Source: Aquipuribacter sp. SD81 (GTDB lineage: Bacteria; Actinomycetota; Actinomycetes; Actinomycetales; JBBAYJ01). From it: 64,000 nt of DNA. Under the pieces are notes generated by a model that was not told the DNA's origin, searched no databases, and worked only from the letters and a program-made list of their open reading frames with translations. Below, one piece after another: positions 52,862 to 62,188 of this stretch. Numbering within the stretch: the first letter of the stretch is position 1; each line of letters begins with the position of its first letter. The translations under genes and the position numbers were made by a program. Location of the stretch: positions 104,194 to 168,193 of the forward strand of contig NZ_JBBAYJ010000006.1 in assembly GCF_037153975.1 (NCBI RefSeq). Direction: 5' to 3'.

Positions 52862-52890
52862 CCTCAGGTCGCGGCATCGCCCGCCGATCC
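52862..52890 (+). promoter_or_regulatory. Flagellar-sigma promoter of fliC
   Basis: CCTCAGGT (52862-52869), 11 bases, CCGCCGATCC (52881-52890), 54 bases before the fliC ATG. A second CCTCAG lies just upstream (52855). The leader contains GGAGGAG before the ATG. Confidence 0.75.
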
Positions 52891-52944
52891 TGAACTCGGC
52901 CACGGAAGGCCGACCACCATCCATCACGGAGGAGCACACAGACC

Positions 52945-53772
52945 ATGGGTCTTCAGATCAACAACAACATCGCGGCGTTCAACAGCTACCGCAACCTGTC
53001 CGTCAACCAGGGCAACATGGAGAAGTCGCTCGAGAAGCTGTCGAGCGGTCTCCGCATCAACCGCGCTGCTGACGACGCCGCCGGCCTCGCGATCTCCGAG
53101 GGCCTGCGCTCGCAGGTCGGCGGTCTCAAGCAGGCCGTCCGCAACGCGCAGGACGGCATCTCCGTCGTGCAGACCGCGGAGGGCGCGCTCCAGGAGGTCC
53201 ACTCCATCCTCCAGCGCGGCCGCGACCTGCAGGTGCAGGCCGCCAACGGCAGCAACAACCAGGACTCGCTGGACGCCATCAACGCCGAGCTCACCGCCCT
53301 CGCGAGCGAGATCGGGGCCATCAGCACCCGCACGAACTTCAACGGCGTGCAGCTGCTCGACGGCACCGCCAACCTCAACTTCCAGACCGGCGCCCGCTCC
53401 ACCGAGCAGCTCAACGTCGACCTCACCACGATCGACCTGACGGCGGCGGCGGGTGTGCTGACCGCGGCGGCCGGGGCGAACACCGGTGGCGTCGGCTCCA
53501 CCGCGGACATCAACCTGATCAGCGCCCAGATCACCGCCATCTCCGCCGAGCGCGGCAACCTCGGTGCCTCGCAGAACCGCCTCGAGTCGACCATCAAGTC
53601 GCTCAACGTCGCGGTGGAGAACCTGACCGCCTCCGAGAGCCGGATCCGCGACACGGACATGGCCCTGGAGATGGTGAGCTTCACCAAGAGCCAGATCCTC
53701 TCGCAGGCCGGCACCGCCATGCTCGCGCAGGCCAACCAGGCCCCGCAGGGCGTCCTGCAGCTCCTCCGCTGA
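52945..53772 (+). CDS. fliC: Flagellin
   Basis: A 275-residue flagellin, the filament subunit. The N-terminal D0/D1 helix reads QINNNIAAFNSYRNLSVNQG then LEKLSSGLRINRAADDAAGL; the C-terminal part reads SRIRDTDMALEMVSFTKSQI with LSQAGTAMLAQANQAPQGVL and LQLLR at the end. The central region (TAAAGVLTAAAGANTGGVGS) is very short, so outer domains D2/D3 are absent. The ATG has GGAGGAG upstream. Transcription should come from the sigma-FliA promoter at 52862-52890 and end at the perfect hairpin 53807-53846. Confidence 0.96.
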   Translation: MGLQINNNIAAFNSYRNLSVNQGNMEKSLEKLSSGLRINRAADDAAGLAISEGLRSQVGGLKQAVRNAQDGISVVQTAEGALQEVHSILQRGRDLQVQAANGSNNQDSLDAINAELTALASEIGAISTRTNFNGVQLLDGTANLNFQTGARSTEQLNVDLTTIDLTAAAGVLTAAAGANTGGVGSTADINLISAQITAISAERGNLGASQNRLESTIKSLNVAVENLTASESRIRDTDMALEMVSFTKSQILSQAGTAMLAQANQAPQGVLQLLR

Positions 53773-53806
53773 CCCCGGTCACCCTCCGGTAGCAGCAGCC
53801 CCACGA

Positions 53807-53846
53807 CCGACCGCCGGGAACCGACACCACGGTTCCCGGCGGTCGG
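53807..53846 (+). terminator. fliC terminator hairpin
   Basis: A perfect 17-bp stem (arms 53807-53823 and 53830-53846, loop ACACCA) lies 35 bases after the fliC stop. It is the strongest hairpin in the window and separates highly expressed fliC from fliD. Confidence 0.8.
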
Positions 53847-53890
53847 CGTAGGGGCCCCCGTCCACCCGCACCCGAGCCCAGGAGCCCGCC

Positions 53891-55213
53891 GTGAGCAGCT
53901 TCGCCGTCGACGGCCTCGTGAGCGGTCTGCAGACCTCGACGCTCGTGTCGCAGCTCATGCAGATCGAGGCCATCCCGCAGCAGCAGCTGCGCGTGCGCGT
54001 CAACGAGAACGGCGCCTACGTCAAGGCGCTGCAGTCGGTGTCGAGCGCGCTCAAGAAGCTCGACGACGCCGCGTCGGCCCTCACGGTCGGTGCGGCGAAG
54101 TGGGACGCCACCACCTCGACGGTGACGGGCGAGGCGGCCACGGCCACCGCGCGCAACGGCGCGCTGCCGGGTGCCACCACCGTGACGGTCGACCGCCTCG
54201 CCACGGCGTGGACGTGGACCAGCGCGCAGGCCACCGGGCTCGACGACGTCGTCGTGCCGAGCGAGTCGCTGCAGGTCGTCGACGCCTCGGGCACCGCCCG
54301 CACCCTGCAGCCCGCCTCCGGCACGCTGCGCGACGTCATGGGTGCGATCAACAACGCCGAGGGCCTCGGGCTGCGCGCCGTCGCGGTCCGCGTCGGCGAC
54401 AACAGCTACCGCCTGCAGGTCCTCGCCACCGACACCGGCGCCGCCGCCCCGCAGCGGTTCGACGGCTCCTCGGTCACCGGTGGCGGCACCAGCGCCGACG
54501 GCGTGGACGCGCTCTACAGCGTCAACGGGATCAGCGGCACCTCCTCGACGAACACCGTCACCGGCCTCGTCAGCGGCGTCGACGTCACGCTGCAGGCCGT
54601 CGGCACCTCGACCGTGCGGGTCAGCGCGGACCCGGCCGCGACCGTCGACGCCGTCAAGGCGCTCGTGACGGCCGCGAACGACGCGATCGCCGAGGCCCGC
54701 AAGCAGACCGCGGCCAACCCGGGCGGCACCCGCGGGCCCCTCGCCTCCGACTCCTTCGTGCGCGGGCTCACCGGCCGCATCCAGGGCGCCTTCTCCGCCG
54801 CGCTCGGCGACGTGAACGCCGCCGCCATCGGCATCCAGACCACGCGCGACGGCAGCCTCGTGCTCGACGAGGCGAAGCTGCGGGACACGCTCGCAGCCGA
54901 CCCCGCGCTCGTCCGCCGGCTCGTCGCGCCCGAGGACGCGTCGGTGGGCATCGGCTCGCGCCTGCGTGACGTCGTGACGAGCGCGACCGGCACCGACGGC
55001 CTCCTCACCGCCGCCATCCAGGGCCGGGAGCGCAGCACCAAGGACCTGCAGGCGCAGATCGAGTCGTGGGACCGGCGGCTGGAGCTGCGCCGCGAGACGC
55101 TGCAGCGGCAGTTCTCCGCCCTCGAGGTCTCCCTCGGGCGCCTCCAGTCGCAGTCCACCTGGCTCTCCGGCCAGATCGCCGGCCTCAACGCCAGCCTCGG
55201 GAGCTCCTCGTGA
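53891..55213 (+). CDS. fliD: Flagellar filament cap protein
   Basis: A 440-residue FliD/HAP2. The N-terminus SSFAVDGLVSGLQTSTLVSQ with LMQIEAIPQQQLRVRV and the C-terminus LQAQIESWDRRLELRRETLQ with RQFSALEVSLGRLQSQSTW are the family ends (coiled coil). The middle holds the FliD_N/C beta domains (GALPGATTVTVDRLATAWTW). The GTG at 53891 has CCCAGGAG upstream. Its stop overlaps fliS by GTGA. Confidence 0.93.
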   Translation: MSSFAVDGLVSGLQTSTLVSQLMQIEAIPQQQLRVRVNENGAYVKALQSVSSALKKLDDAASALTVGAAKWDATTSTVTGEAATATARNGALPGATTVTVDRLATAWTWTSAQATGLDDVVVPSESLQVVDASGTARTLQPASGTLRDVMGAINNAEGLGLRAVAVRVGDNSYRLQVLATDTGAAAPQRFDGSSVTGGGTSADGVDALYSVNGISGTSSTNTVTGLVSGVDVTLQAVGTSTVRVSADPAATVDAVKALVTAANDAIAEARKQTAANPGGTRGPLASDSFVRGLTGRIQGAFSAALGDVNAAAIGIQTTRDGSLVLDEAKLRDTLAADPALVRRLVAPEDASVGIGSRLRDVVTSATGTDGLLTAAIQGRERSTKDLQAQIESWDRRLELRRETLQRQFSALEVSLGRLQSQSTWLSGQIAGLNASLGSSS

Positions 55214-55659
55214 CCACCGCCGCCGCCTTCGGCTACAGCCTCGGCCGCACCGCCACCGCTCGCATCGACCAGTTCAAGGCGGCGGCCGTCACGACCGCGA
55301 CGCCCGCTCAGCTGCTCGTGCGGCTGTACGACCGCCTCCTGCTCGACCTCGACCGCGCGCACGAGGCGCAGGTGGCGGGGCAGCACCTCGAGGCGACCGC
55401 CCAGCTCGTGCACGCCCAGGCCATCGTCAGCGAGCTCGCGGGCTCACTCGACGTCGACGCGTGGAGCGGCGGTCCGCGCCTGCTCAGCATCTACACCTTC
55501 CTGCTCGCCGAGCTCGTCCGCGCCAACGTCGAGCGCTCGCCCCAGCGCACGCGCGAGTGCCGCTCCGTCGTGGAGCCCCTAGCCGAGGCGTGGCGCGAGG
55601 CCGCGGCACAGGTGCCGGTCGCCGGCGTCCCGTCGCCGCGCGTCGGCGCGGTCGGCTGA
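55210..55659 (+). CDS. fliS: Flagellin export chaperone FliS
   Basis: A 149-residue FliS that binds the flagellin C-terminus before export. Family core: FKAAAVTTATPAQLLVRLYD, RLLLDLDRAHEAQVAGQHLE, HAQAIVSELAGSLDVDAWSG and IYTFLLAELVRANVE. The GTG overlaps the fliD stop. A basic C-terminal tail (VPSPRVGAVG) is short. Confidence 0.93.
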   Translation: MTTAAAFGYSLGRTATARIDQFKAAAVTTATPAQLLVRLYDRLLLDLDRAHEAQVAGQHLEATAQLVHAQAIVSELAGSLDVDAWSGGPRLLSIYTFLLAELVRANVERSPQRTRECRSVVEPLAEAWREAAAQVPVAGVPSPRVGAVG

Positions 55660-55667
55660 CGGCCACC

Positions 55668-56039
55668 GTGGCCCTGTCGCGCGGCGTCGTCGGGCCCGCC
55701 GGGACGGCGCGACCGTCCACGGGCGCGGACTTCACCGCCGCGTGGCACGCCGCCCTCGACGACCTCGAGCTCGAGGTCGAGCGGGCCGAGGCGCTGCTGC
55801 GGGCCCTGCACTCCGCGGAGGGCGTACCCGACCCAGTGCCGCCGGGGGGCTGGACGCCGCCCGCGCTCGGGCCGCTGCCGGCCTCGCTCAAGGAGCGGGC
55901 CGAGGTGCTGCTCGACCGCCAGCTGGCCGTCACCGGCCGGCTCGGCACCGCCATGACGGCCTCGCGCCGGCACCAGGACGTCGTCGGGCGCCTCGTGGAC
56001 CACCAGCCGCGCCCGATGTACGTCGACGCCCGCTTCTGA
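55668..56039 (+). CDS. Small flagellar-locus protein, FliT-like position
   Basis: A 123-residue helical protein between fliS and flgB. Two helices are evident: FTAAWHAALDDLELEVERAE through LLRALHS and LKERAEVLLDRQLAVTGRLG. The size and place match FliT, the FliD chaperone, but no diagnostic motif is seen and I cannot assign it. The GTG at 55668 lies eight bases after the fliS stop. Confidence 0.6.
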   Translation: MALSRGVVGPAGTARPSTGADFTAAWHAALDDLELEVERAEALLRALHSAEGVPDPVPPGGWTPPALGPLPASLKERAEVLLDRQLAVTGRLGTAMTASRRHQDVVGRLVDHQPRPMYVDARF

Positions 56040-56057
56040 GGCGGCCGTCGCGGAGGA

Positions 56058-56111
56058 CCGCCCGGGCGGCCCCGCAGCGTCACCCGTTCGGCCCATGAAC
56101 CGCCCGGGCGG
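56058..56111. promoter_or_regulatory. Paired 12-bp palindromes upstream of flgB operon
   Basis: CCGCCCGGGCGG occurs exactly twice, at 56058-56069 and 56100-56111, 42 bases apart, four helical turns. The second is part of a 14-bp palindrome. They lie in the 193-base gap before the flgB-fliK operon and may bind a flagellar regulator, or form alternative hairpins. Confidence 0.5.
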
Positions 56112-56232
56112 TCGGGACGACACACACCTCGCACCAGAACGGGGCGCACGGATCGTGCCCCGCACCGGCCACGGACAGGCCAGCCGAGCACCGCACCCCT
56201 CCGGGGGTCGCGGTCGTGCTGAGGGAGCCACC

Positions 56233-56586
56233 GTGACCGAGATCGCCTCCGTGACGTCGGCCGCGCTGCGCAGCGCCGTCGAGGGACTGGGCGCACGCAG
56301 CCGCGCGATCGCCGACAACATCTCGAACATCCAGACGCCGGGCTTCCAGGCCCGCCGGGTCGCCTTCGAGGACGCCGTCGCCGCCGCCGCGGGCTCCGGC
56401 TCGCGCGCGCGCACCGGTTGGACCCAGGCGCTGTCGCTGGAGCCGACGCGCCTCGACGGCAACAACGTCAACCTCGACACCGAGACGCTTCAGTCCCTCG
56501 ACACCGGCCTGCGCTACCAGCTCGCGCTGCGGGCCGTCGACGACCGCTTCAACATCGTGCGCGCCGCGCTGCGGACGCAGGGCTGA
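56233..56586 (+). CDS. flgB: Flagellar basal-body rod protein FlgB
   Basis: A 117-residue proximal rod protein. The signature SRAIADNISNIQTPGFQARR near residues 23-42 and the C-terminal helix LDTGLRYQLALRAVDDRFNI match FlgB. The GTG at 56233 has GAGGGAG upstream. It heads the long plus-strand flagellar operon. Confidence 0.92.
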   Translation: MTEIASVTSAALRSAVEGLGARSRAIADNISNIQTPGFQARRVAFEDAVAAAAGSGSRARTGWTQALSLEPTRLDGNNVNLDTETLQSLDTGLRYQLALRAVDDRFNIVRAALRTQG

Positions 56587-56593
56587 GCGCGCC

Positions 56594-57001
56594 GTGACCA
56601 CGTTCCCCGTCTTCGGCGTCGCCGGCTCCGGCGTCGCGGTCTACCGCAAGTGGCTCGACGCCGTCAGCGACAACATCTCCAACATCAACACCGTCCGCCG
56701 GACGGACGAGGCGGCCTTCCAGGCCCGCTACGTCCTCGCCCGGTCCACCGAGCTCGAGCCCGGGATCGGCGGGGTGACGGTCGGCGGCATCCGCCTCGGC
56801 AGCGCCGAGGGCCGCATGGTCTACGCCCCCGACCACCCGCTCGCCGACGAGGGCGGCTACGTCCGCCTGCCCGACATCGACCTGGGGAGCCAGATGACGC
56901 AGCTGATGATGGCCCAGCGCGGCTACCAGGCGAACCTCGCCGTGGTCGACCGCGCCCGTGACGCCTACGCCGCCGCCGTCAACATCGGGAGGCAGATGTG
57001 A
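56594..57001 (+). CDS. flgC: Flagellar basal-body rod protein FlgC
   Basis: A 135-residue rod protein. [20 protein letters not shown] near residue 20 is the FlgC form of the rod signature, and [20 protein letters not shown] with INIGRQM-like end closes the protein. It follows flgB after seven bases and overlaps fliE by GTGA. Confidence 0.94.
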   Translation: MTTFPVFGVAGSGVAVYRKWLDAVSDNISNINTVRRTDEAAFQARYVLARSTELEPGIGGVTVGGIRLGSAEGRMVYAPDHPLADEGGYVRLPDIDLGSQMTQLMMAQRGYQANLAVVDRARDAYAAAVNIGRQM

Positions 57002-57378
57002 GCGTCCAGCCCGTGAGCCCCGTCGGGACCGGCCTCGCCGGCTCGGCCGGGGTCGCCCCCGTCGCCGGCCTGTCCCCGGCCCTGCCCGCGCTGCCCGCCG
57101 GCGCCGCCGACGGTGCCGACGCGGCCCGCTTCGACGCGGCGCTCGCCGGTGCGACCGGCGGCGGCCTCGGCGCCTCGGCCGTCGGCCGCCTCGCCGACCT
57201 GCAGCGCCTGCACGCCACGAGCGACGACCTCGCCGTCAAGGCCGTCACCGGCCGGCTGCAGGACCCGAGCCAGTACACGATCGCCGCCACCGAGGCGACC
57301 CTCGCGACGCAGATGACGGTGGCCCTGCGCAACAAGGCCGTCGAGGCCTACTCCGAGATCATGAGGATGCAGCTGTGA
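56998..57378 (+). CDS. fliE: Flagellar hook-basal body complex protein FliE
   Basis: A 126-residue FliE, linking the MS ring to the rod. The C-terminal half ([49 protein letters not shown]) is the family core; the first 55 residues are Ala/Gly/Pro rich and unconserved. It overlaps flgC and fliF by GTGA. Confidence 0.92.
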   Translation: MSVQPVSPVGTGLAGSAGVAPVAGLSPALPALPAGAADGADAARFDAALAGATGGGLGASAVGRLADLQRLHATSDDLAVKAVTGRLQDPSQYTIAATEATLATQMTVALRNKAVEAYSEIMRMQL

Positions 57379-59054
57379 GCCCACGCTCCCGCGCCGGCCA
57401 GGGCCTCGAGGGCCAGGTCGTCAGCGGCGACCCCCGGGTGCTCGCCACCCAGCAGGCCCGCCGCGCCCGCGCCGCCTGGGGCGACCTGCCCGGGGCGCAG
57501 AAGACCATCGCCGTCGTCGTGCTCGTCGCCCTCGTCGCCGGCGGCGCCGCCTTCCTGCAGTGGCAGAGCACCCCCAGCTACGGCCCGCTCTACACGGGGC
57601 TGTCCGGGGCCGACGGCGGTGCCGTCGTCGAGCAGCTGCAGTCCGCGGGCGTCCCCTACCGCATCGCCGACGGCGGCGGCACGATCCTCGTGCCGAGCGA
57701 GCAGGTGTACGAGCAGCGGCTGCAGATGTCCGCGGCCGGCCTCCCCTCCGGCGACTCGGCCGGGTACTCGCTGCTCGACGAGCAGGGCGTGACCGCCTCG
57801 CAGTTCCAGCAGAAGGTCGCCTTCCAGCGCGCGATGGAGGGCGAGCTCGCGAAGACCGTCCAGGCGATCGACGGCGTCGACGCCGCCGTCGTCCACCTCG
57901 CGATCCCCGAGAAGGACGTCTTCCTCGAGGCCGACGACGCGCCCACCGCGAGCGTCCTCGTCGAGACCGCCGCAGGCCGGACCCTCGAGAAGGGCCAGGT
58001 CCAGGCCGTCGTCAACCTCGTGTCGAGCTCCGTGGAGGGCATGACGCCGGAGGCCGTGACCGTGGTCGACGGCGAGGGCACCCTGCTCACCGCCGCCCCC
58101 GGCGGCTCCGGCAGCGCCGGCGGCGCGGACGCCGCGGACCTCACCGTGGAGTACGAGCAGCGGGTGGCCGCGAGCCTCCAGCAGCTCCTCGACACGGTCG
58201 TGGGCCCGGGGAAGGCCGTGGCCACCGTCACCGCCGACCTCGACGCCGACAGCCGCGACACCACCACCGAGCGCTTCATCGCCGAGGACGGCGTGCCGCC
58301 CCTCAGCGAGACCACCGAGACCGAGACGTACACCGGCGGCAACGGCGGCTCGATCGAGGCAGGCGTCCTCGGGCCAGACAACATCGTCGTGCCGAACGGC
58401 ACCGTCGCGGGGCAGGCGGGGACCGAGTCCTCGTACGAGAAGGGCTCGAACACCGTCAACAACGCGGTCGGCAAGGTGACGGAGAAGGTGCAGTCCGCGC
58501 CCGGCGCGGTGCAGAAGCTCAACGTCTCCGTTGTCGTCGACCGCGACGCGGTCGCCCGCACCGACATGCTCGCGCTGCAGAACACCGTGTCCGCCGCCGT
58601 CGGGCTCGACCCGGCCCGCGGCGACCAGATCGCCGTCACCCAGCTGCCCTTCGACACCTCCAGCGCGGAGGCCGTCGCCGCGGAGCTCGAGGCGGCGAAG
58701 GAGGCCGAGGCGGCCGCCGGCACCCAGCAGACCATCTGGACCGCCGCGCTGGGCGGGCTCGTGCTCCTCGTCGTCATCCTGTCCCTCATCCTCGGCGCCC
58801 GGCGCCGCAGGAGGACCGAGCCGGTCGACCTCGGGCTGTACGCCCCGGTCGAGGACGACCTCGACGCCGAGGCCGCGGCGCTGCCGCCCGTGCCCGCCCC
58901 CCGCGAGGCGCTGCCCGCCGCGCCCGACCCCGAGCAGGAGCAGCTCGACGCCCTCTCGCGCCAGCGCGAGGAGGTCATCGAGCTCGTCGACCGCGAGCCC
59001 GAGGAGGTCGCAGAGCTCCTGCGCTCCTGGCTCGCCGACCGGAGGACCTCGTGA
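57375..59054 (+). CDS. fliF: Flagellar MS-ring protein
   Basis: A 559-residue FliF forming the MS ring. A first membrane helix lies near residues 34-52 ([18 protein letters not shown]), the YscJ/FliF ring-building domain follows ([52 protein letters not shown]), then a long periplasmic part ([19 protein letters not shown]), a second membrane helix near 454-475 ([17 protein letters not shown]) and a cytoplasmic tail with FliG-binding [20 protein letters not shown]. Confidence 0.95.
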   Translation: MSPRSRAGQGLEGQVVSGDPRVLATQQARRARAAWGDLPGAQKTIAVVVLVALVAGGAAFLQWQSTPSYGPLYTGLSGADGGAVVEQLQSAGVPYRIADGGGTILVPSEQVYEQRLQMSAAGLPSGDSAGYSLLDEQGVTASQFQQKVAFQRAMEGELAKTVQAIDGVDAAVVHLAIPEKDVFLEADDAPTASVLVETAAGRTLEKGQVQAVVNLVSSSVEGMTPEAVTVVDGEGTLLTAAPGGSGSAGGADAADLTVEYEQRVAASLQQLLDTVVGPGKAVATVTADLDADSRDTTTERFIAEDGVPPLSETTETETYTGGNGGSIEAGVLGPDNIVVPNGTVAGQAGTESSYEKGSNTVNNAVGKVTEKVQSAPGAVQKLNVSVVVDRDAVARTDMLALQNTVSAAVGLDPARGDQIAVTQLPFDTSSAEAVAAELEAAKEAEAAAGTQQTIWTAALGGLVLLVVILSLILGARRRRRTEPVDLGLYAPVEDDLDAEAAALPPVPAPREALPAAPDPEQEQLDALSRQREEVIELVDREPEEVAELLRSWLADRRTS

Positions 59055-60145
59055 GCACCGCCGTCATGGACGCCACGGGCGTCGAGCAGGCCGTCGCGGC
59101 CGTCGAGGCCGCCGCCGGCAGCGTCGCGGTCCCGCCTGGCCCGGACCTGACCGGGCTGCAGAAGGCGGCCGTCCTGCTCGTCATGCTGGGCAAGGACCGC
59201 GCCGCGACGGTGCTCAAGCACCTCAAGGGCACCGACCTCGACGAGCTCGTCGCCCAGCTCGTCCGGCTGCGCGACGTGCCGCCGAGCGTCGCCGGGCAGG
59301 TGCTCAGCCAGTTCCACTCCCTCGCCGTCCGCCAGGGCGTCGTCGGTGCCGGCGGCGAGGGCTTCGCCCGTGACGTGCTCGAGCGCTCGCTCGGCAAGGA
59401 CGACGCCGGCGACGTCATGCGCCGCATCGCCTCCGTGGTCGCCGAGCGGCCGCTGAAGTTCCTGCAGGACATCGACCCGCAGCAGCTCATGAGCATCCTG
59501 CGCGGCGAGCACCCGCAGACCCTCGCCGCCGTCCTCGTCCACCTGCGCCCCGACCAGGCCTCCGTCGTCATGGCCGGCCTGTCGCCCACCGAGCAGTCCG
59601 CGGTCGCCCGGCGCATCGCCACCACCGGCCGCTTCCACCCCCAGGCCCTGTCCTCGCTGCAGGACGTCCTCAAGGCGCGCACCTCCTCGGTGCTGCCCCA
59701 GTCGCAGACCGAGACCGCGACCGGCGGCGTGCAGTCCCTCGTCGAGGTCATCAACCGCGCCGACGCCGCCACCGAGAAGTCGATCCTCGAGGGCCTCGAG
59801 GCGACCGACGCCGCCCTCGCCGAGGAGGTCAAGGCCCGCCTGTTCGTCTTCGCCGACATCGTCGGGCTCGAGGACCGCGCGGTGCAGATGGTCCTGCGCC
59901 AGGTCGACTCCGTCGTGCTCGCGACCGCGCTCAAGAGCGTCGCGCAGAACGTGCGGGACAAGGTCCTGCAGAACGTGTCGGAGCGGGCCCGCGCCGACCT
60001 CGTCGAGGAGATCGAGGTCATGGGCGCGGTGCGCGTCAGCGCGGTCGAGGAGGCCCAGGCGACCATCGTCCAGGTCATCCGCTCGCTGGAGGAGTCCGGC
60101 CAGCTGGTCGTGCGCCGCGGTGGGGACGACGAGTATGTGTCCTGA
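59051..60145 (+). CDS. fliG: Flagellar motor switch protein FliG
   Basis: A 364-residue rotor protein. The three FliG domains are visible: N (GLQKAAVLLVMLGKDRAATV), M (RPLKFLQDIDPQQLMSILRG, then EHPQTLAAVLVHLRPDQAS) and C (FVFADIVGLEDRAVQMVLRQ, then NVSERARADLVEEIEVMGAV with the torque-helix charges). The GTG overlaps the fliF stop; the last bases overlap fliH by 11. Confidence 0.96.
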   Translation: MSTAVMDATGVEQAVAAVEAAAGSVAVPPGPDLTGLQKAAVLLVMLGKDRAATVLKHLKGTDLDELVAQLVRLRDVPPSVAGQVLSQFHSLAVRQGVVGAGGEGFARDVLERSLGKDDAGDVMRRIASVVAERPLKFLQDIDPQQLMSILRGEHPQTLAAVLVHLRPDQASVVMAGLSPTEQSAVARRIATTGRFHPQALSSLQDVLKARTSSVLPQSQTETATGGVQSLVEVINRADAATEKSILEGLEATDAALAEEVKARLFVFADIVGLEDRAVQMVLRQVDSVVLATALKSVAQNVRDKVLQNVSERARADLVEEIEVMGAVRVSAVEEAQATIVQVIRSLEESGQLVVRRGGDDEYVS

Positions 60146-60824
60146 CGTCCTCACGCCGGCTCCGGCCGTGCAGCCGGCCGTGCAGCCGGCCGTGCAGCCC
60201 GCCGTGCAACCCGTCGTGCAGCCGTTCGCGCCGGGCCGCCTGCCCGCGACCGCGCCCGGCGGCCGCCAGGCCGGCTTCACCACCGGCTACGCGGCCGGCT
60301 ACGCCGAGGGCCTGCGCCGCGCGGGCGAGGCCGCGCTCCTCGAGCAGGCGCGCCGGCGCGCGGCCCGCGAGGCCGAGGCCGAGCGCGACCGCGCCCGGCT
60401 GCTCGACCTGCTGCTCGCGCTCCGGGGGGCCGAGACCGACCGCGCCGAGCGCGCCCGCACCGACGTCGACGCCCTCGTCGACGTCGTCGCGGCCGCCGCC
60501 GCCCGGCTCGCGCACGACGCGGTGCTCGAGGCGGCCCCGGGCGCCGACGCGCTGCGCGCGCGCCTGGTCCGGGCCGTCGCCGTGGCGGGGGAGGCCGCCG
60601 AGCGCGACGGCGTCGTCGCGCGGCTGTCCCCGGCCGGGGCGCGCGTGCTGGAGCGCGCCGGGCTGCTGCCCGACGCCCTGCCCGCCGGCGTCCGCGTGGT
60701 CCCCGACGCCTCCCTCGCCGACGGCGACGTCGTCGTGAGGGCGGGCGCCACCACCGTCACCGACCTGCTCGCCGACGCGCTCGCCGCCCTCGCCCACCTC
60801 GTGCCGACGGGGGCCGACGCGTGA
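60135..60824 (+). CDS. fliH: Flagellar assembly protein FliH
   Basis: A 229-residue regulator of the FliI ATPase. A VQPA tandem repeat (residues about 11-29) is followed by TGYAAGYAEGLRRAGEAALL, the FliH GxxxG-type helix, a charged coiled coil (ARRRAAREAEAERDRARLLD) and a C-terminal domain with RLSPAGARVLERAG and VVPDASLADGDVVVRAGATT. The ATG at 60135 overlaps fliG by 11 bases; a GTG at 60120 is also in frame. Confidence 0.87.
   Translation: MCPDVLTPAPAVQPAVQPAVQPAVQPVVQPFAPGRLPATAPGGRQAGFTTGYAAGYAEGLRRAGEAALLEQARRRAAREAEAERDRARLLDLLLALRGAETDRAERARTDVDALVDVVAAAAARLAHDAVLEAAPGADALRARLVRAVAVAGEAAERDGVVARLSPAGARVLERAGLLPDALPAGVRVVPDASLADGDVVVRAGATTVTDLLADALAALAHLVPTGADA
60162..60221 (+). repeat. 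Five 12-bp tandem repeats in fliH
   Basis: Five units of CCGGCCGTGCAG (three exact, then CCCGCCGTGCAA and CCCGTCGTGCAG) encode repeated AVQP tetrapeptides. Such in-frame tandem repeats can vary in number by slippage. Confidence 0.85.
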
Positions 60825-62188
60825 GCGCCGCCCTCGCCGCGGCCGCCGCCCGCGCGCTGGAGCCCCGCCTCGCCCGCGCGCACGCCGCCGCCGCGCCCCG
60901 GCGCAGCGGCCGGGTGAGCGCGGTCGTCGGGCTCGGCGTGGAGGTCGACGGCCTCGGCGCCGCCCTCGGCGAGACCGTCCACCTCGAGGTCGCCTCCGCG
61001 GCGCGGCCCGACGTCGTCGACGTCGTCGAGGCGGAGGTCGTCGCCGCCCACGGCACCCGGCTCAGCTGCACGCCGCTGCGCGGCACCGCAGGTCTCGCGG
61101 TGGGCGCCACCGCCCGCGCGACCGGCGCCCGCGCCCGGGTGCCGCTCGGTCCCGGCCTCCTCGGCCGCGTCATCGACCCGACGGGCCGCGCGCTCGACGG
61201 CGGGCCGGCGCCGCTCGTGCAGTCGTGGGGCGACGTCGAGGCCAGCGCGCCCAGCCCGCTCGTGCGCGGCCGCATCACGACCCGCCTGCCGCTGGGAGTC
61301 CGGGTGCTCGACGCCTTCACCCCCGTCGGTCGCGGGCAGCGCATCGGCGTCTTCGCCGGGTCCGGCGTGGGCAAGTCCTCGCTGCTGTCGATGATCACCC
61401 GCAACAACGAGGCGACGGTCACGGTCGTCGCCCTCGTCGGCGAGCGCGGCCGGGAGGTGCGGCAGTTCGTCGAGGACGACCTCGGCCCCGAGGGCCTCGC
61501 GCGCTCGGTCGTCGTCGTCGCGACGAGCGACGACCCGCCCCTGCTCCGCCTGCGGGCGGCCTTCTCCGCCACCCGCATCGCGGAGGGCTTCGCCGCCGCG
61601 GGCCACGACGTCGTCCTCCTCATGGACTCCCTGACCCGCGTCGCCCAGGCGCAGCGCGAGGTCGCGCTCAGCGCCGGGGAGCCCCCCGCCACCCGCGGCT
61701 TCCCGCCGTCGGTCTTCGCCATGATGCCCCGGCTGCTCGAGCGGGCCGGGCCGCTGCCGGTCGGGTCCATCACCGGCGTCTACACCGTCCTCGTCGACGG
61801 CGACGACCACAACGAGCCCGTCGCCGACAACGTCCGCGCCGTGCTCGACGGCCACGTCGTCCTCGACCGGGCCATCGCGACGGCCGGGCGCTTCCCCAGC
61901 GTCGACGTGCTGGGCTCCGTCTCCCGCCTGGACCGGCAGGTCACCTCGTCGCGCGAGCTCGCGGCCGCCGCCCGCGTGCGGCAGCTGCTCGCCGCCCACC
62001 GCGACGCCCGCGACCTCGTCGAGGTCGGCGCGTACGTGCCCGGCACCAACCCCGACGTCGACGCGGCGCTGCGCCTGCAGCGACCGATCGAGGACTTCTG
62101 CCGGCAGGGGCTCGCGGAGCCCGCCCCCCTCGGCCTCACCCAGCAGGGCCTGCAGGCCCTCGCCGACGCCGCGAGGGTCGCGCCGTGA
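60821..62188 (+). CDS. fliI: Flagellum-specific ATPase FliI
   Basis: A 455-residue F1-beta-like ATPase of the type III export gate. Walker A GVFAGSGVGKSSLLSM near residues 175-190, VALVGERGREVRQFVEDDLG, Walker B VVLLMDSLTRVAQAQREVAL near 270, and the specific GEPPATRGFPPSVFAMMPRL and PVADNVRAVLDGHVVLDR. The length is typical. The GTG overlaps fliH, and the stop overlaps fliJ. Confidence 0.96.
   Translation: MSAALAAAAARALEPRLARAHAAAAPRRSGRVSAVVGLGVEVDGLGAALGETVHLEVASAARPDVVDVVEAEVVAAHGTRLSCTPLRGTAGLAVGATARATGARARVPLGPGLLGRVIDPTGRALDGGPAPLVQSWGDVEASAPSPLVRGRITTRLPLGVRVLDAFTPVGRGQRIGVFAGSGVGKSSLLSMITRNNEATVTVVALVGERGREVRQFVEDDLGPEGLARSVVVVATSDDPPLLRLRAAFSATRIAEGFAAAGHDVVLLMDSLTRVAQAQREVALSAGEPPATRGFPPSVFAMMPRLLERAGPLPVGSITGVYTVLVDGDDHNEPVADNVRAVLDGHVVLDRAIATAGRFPSVDVLGSVSRLDRQVTSSRELAAAARVRQLLAAHRDARDLVEVGAYVPGTNPDVDAALRLQRPIEDFCRQGLAEPAPLGLTQQGLQALADAARVAP

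Noticed and set aside
60162..60221. Tandem repeat considered as a CRISPR-like array
   Set aside because: The units are 12 bp, contiguous, without spacers and in frame inside fliH.
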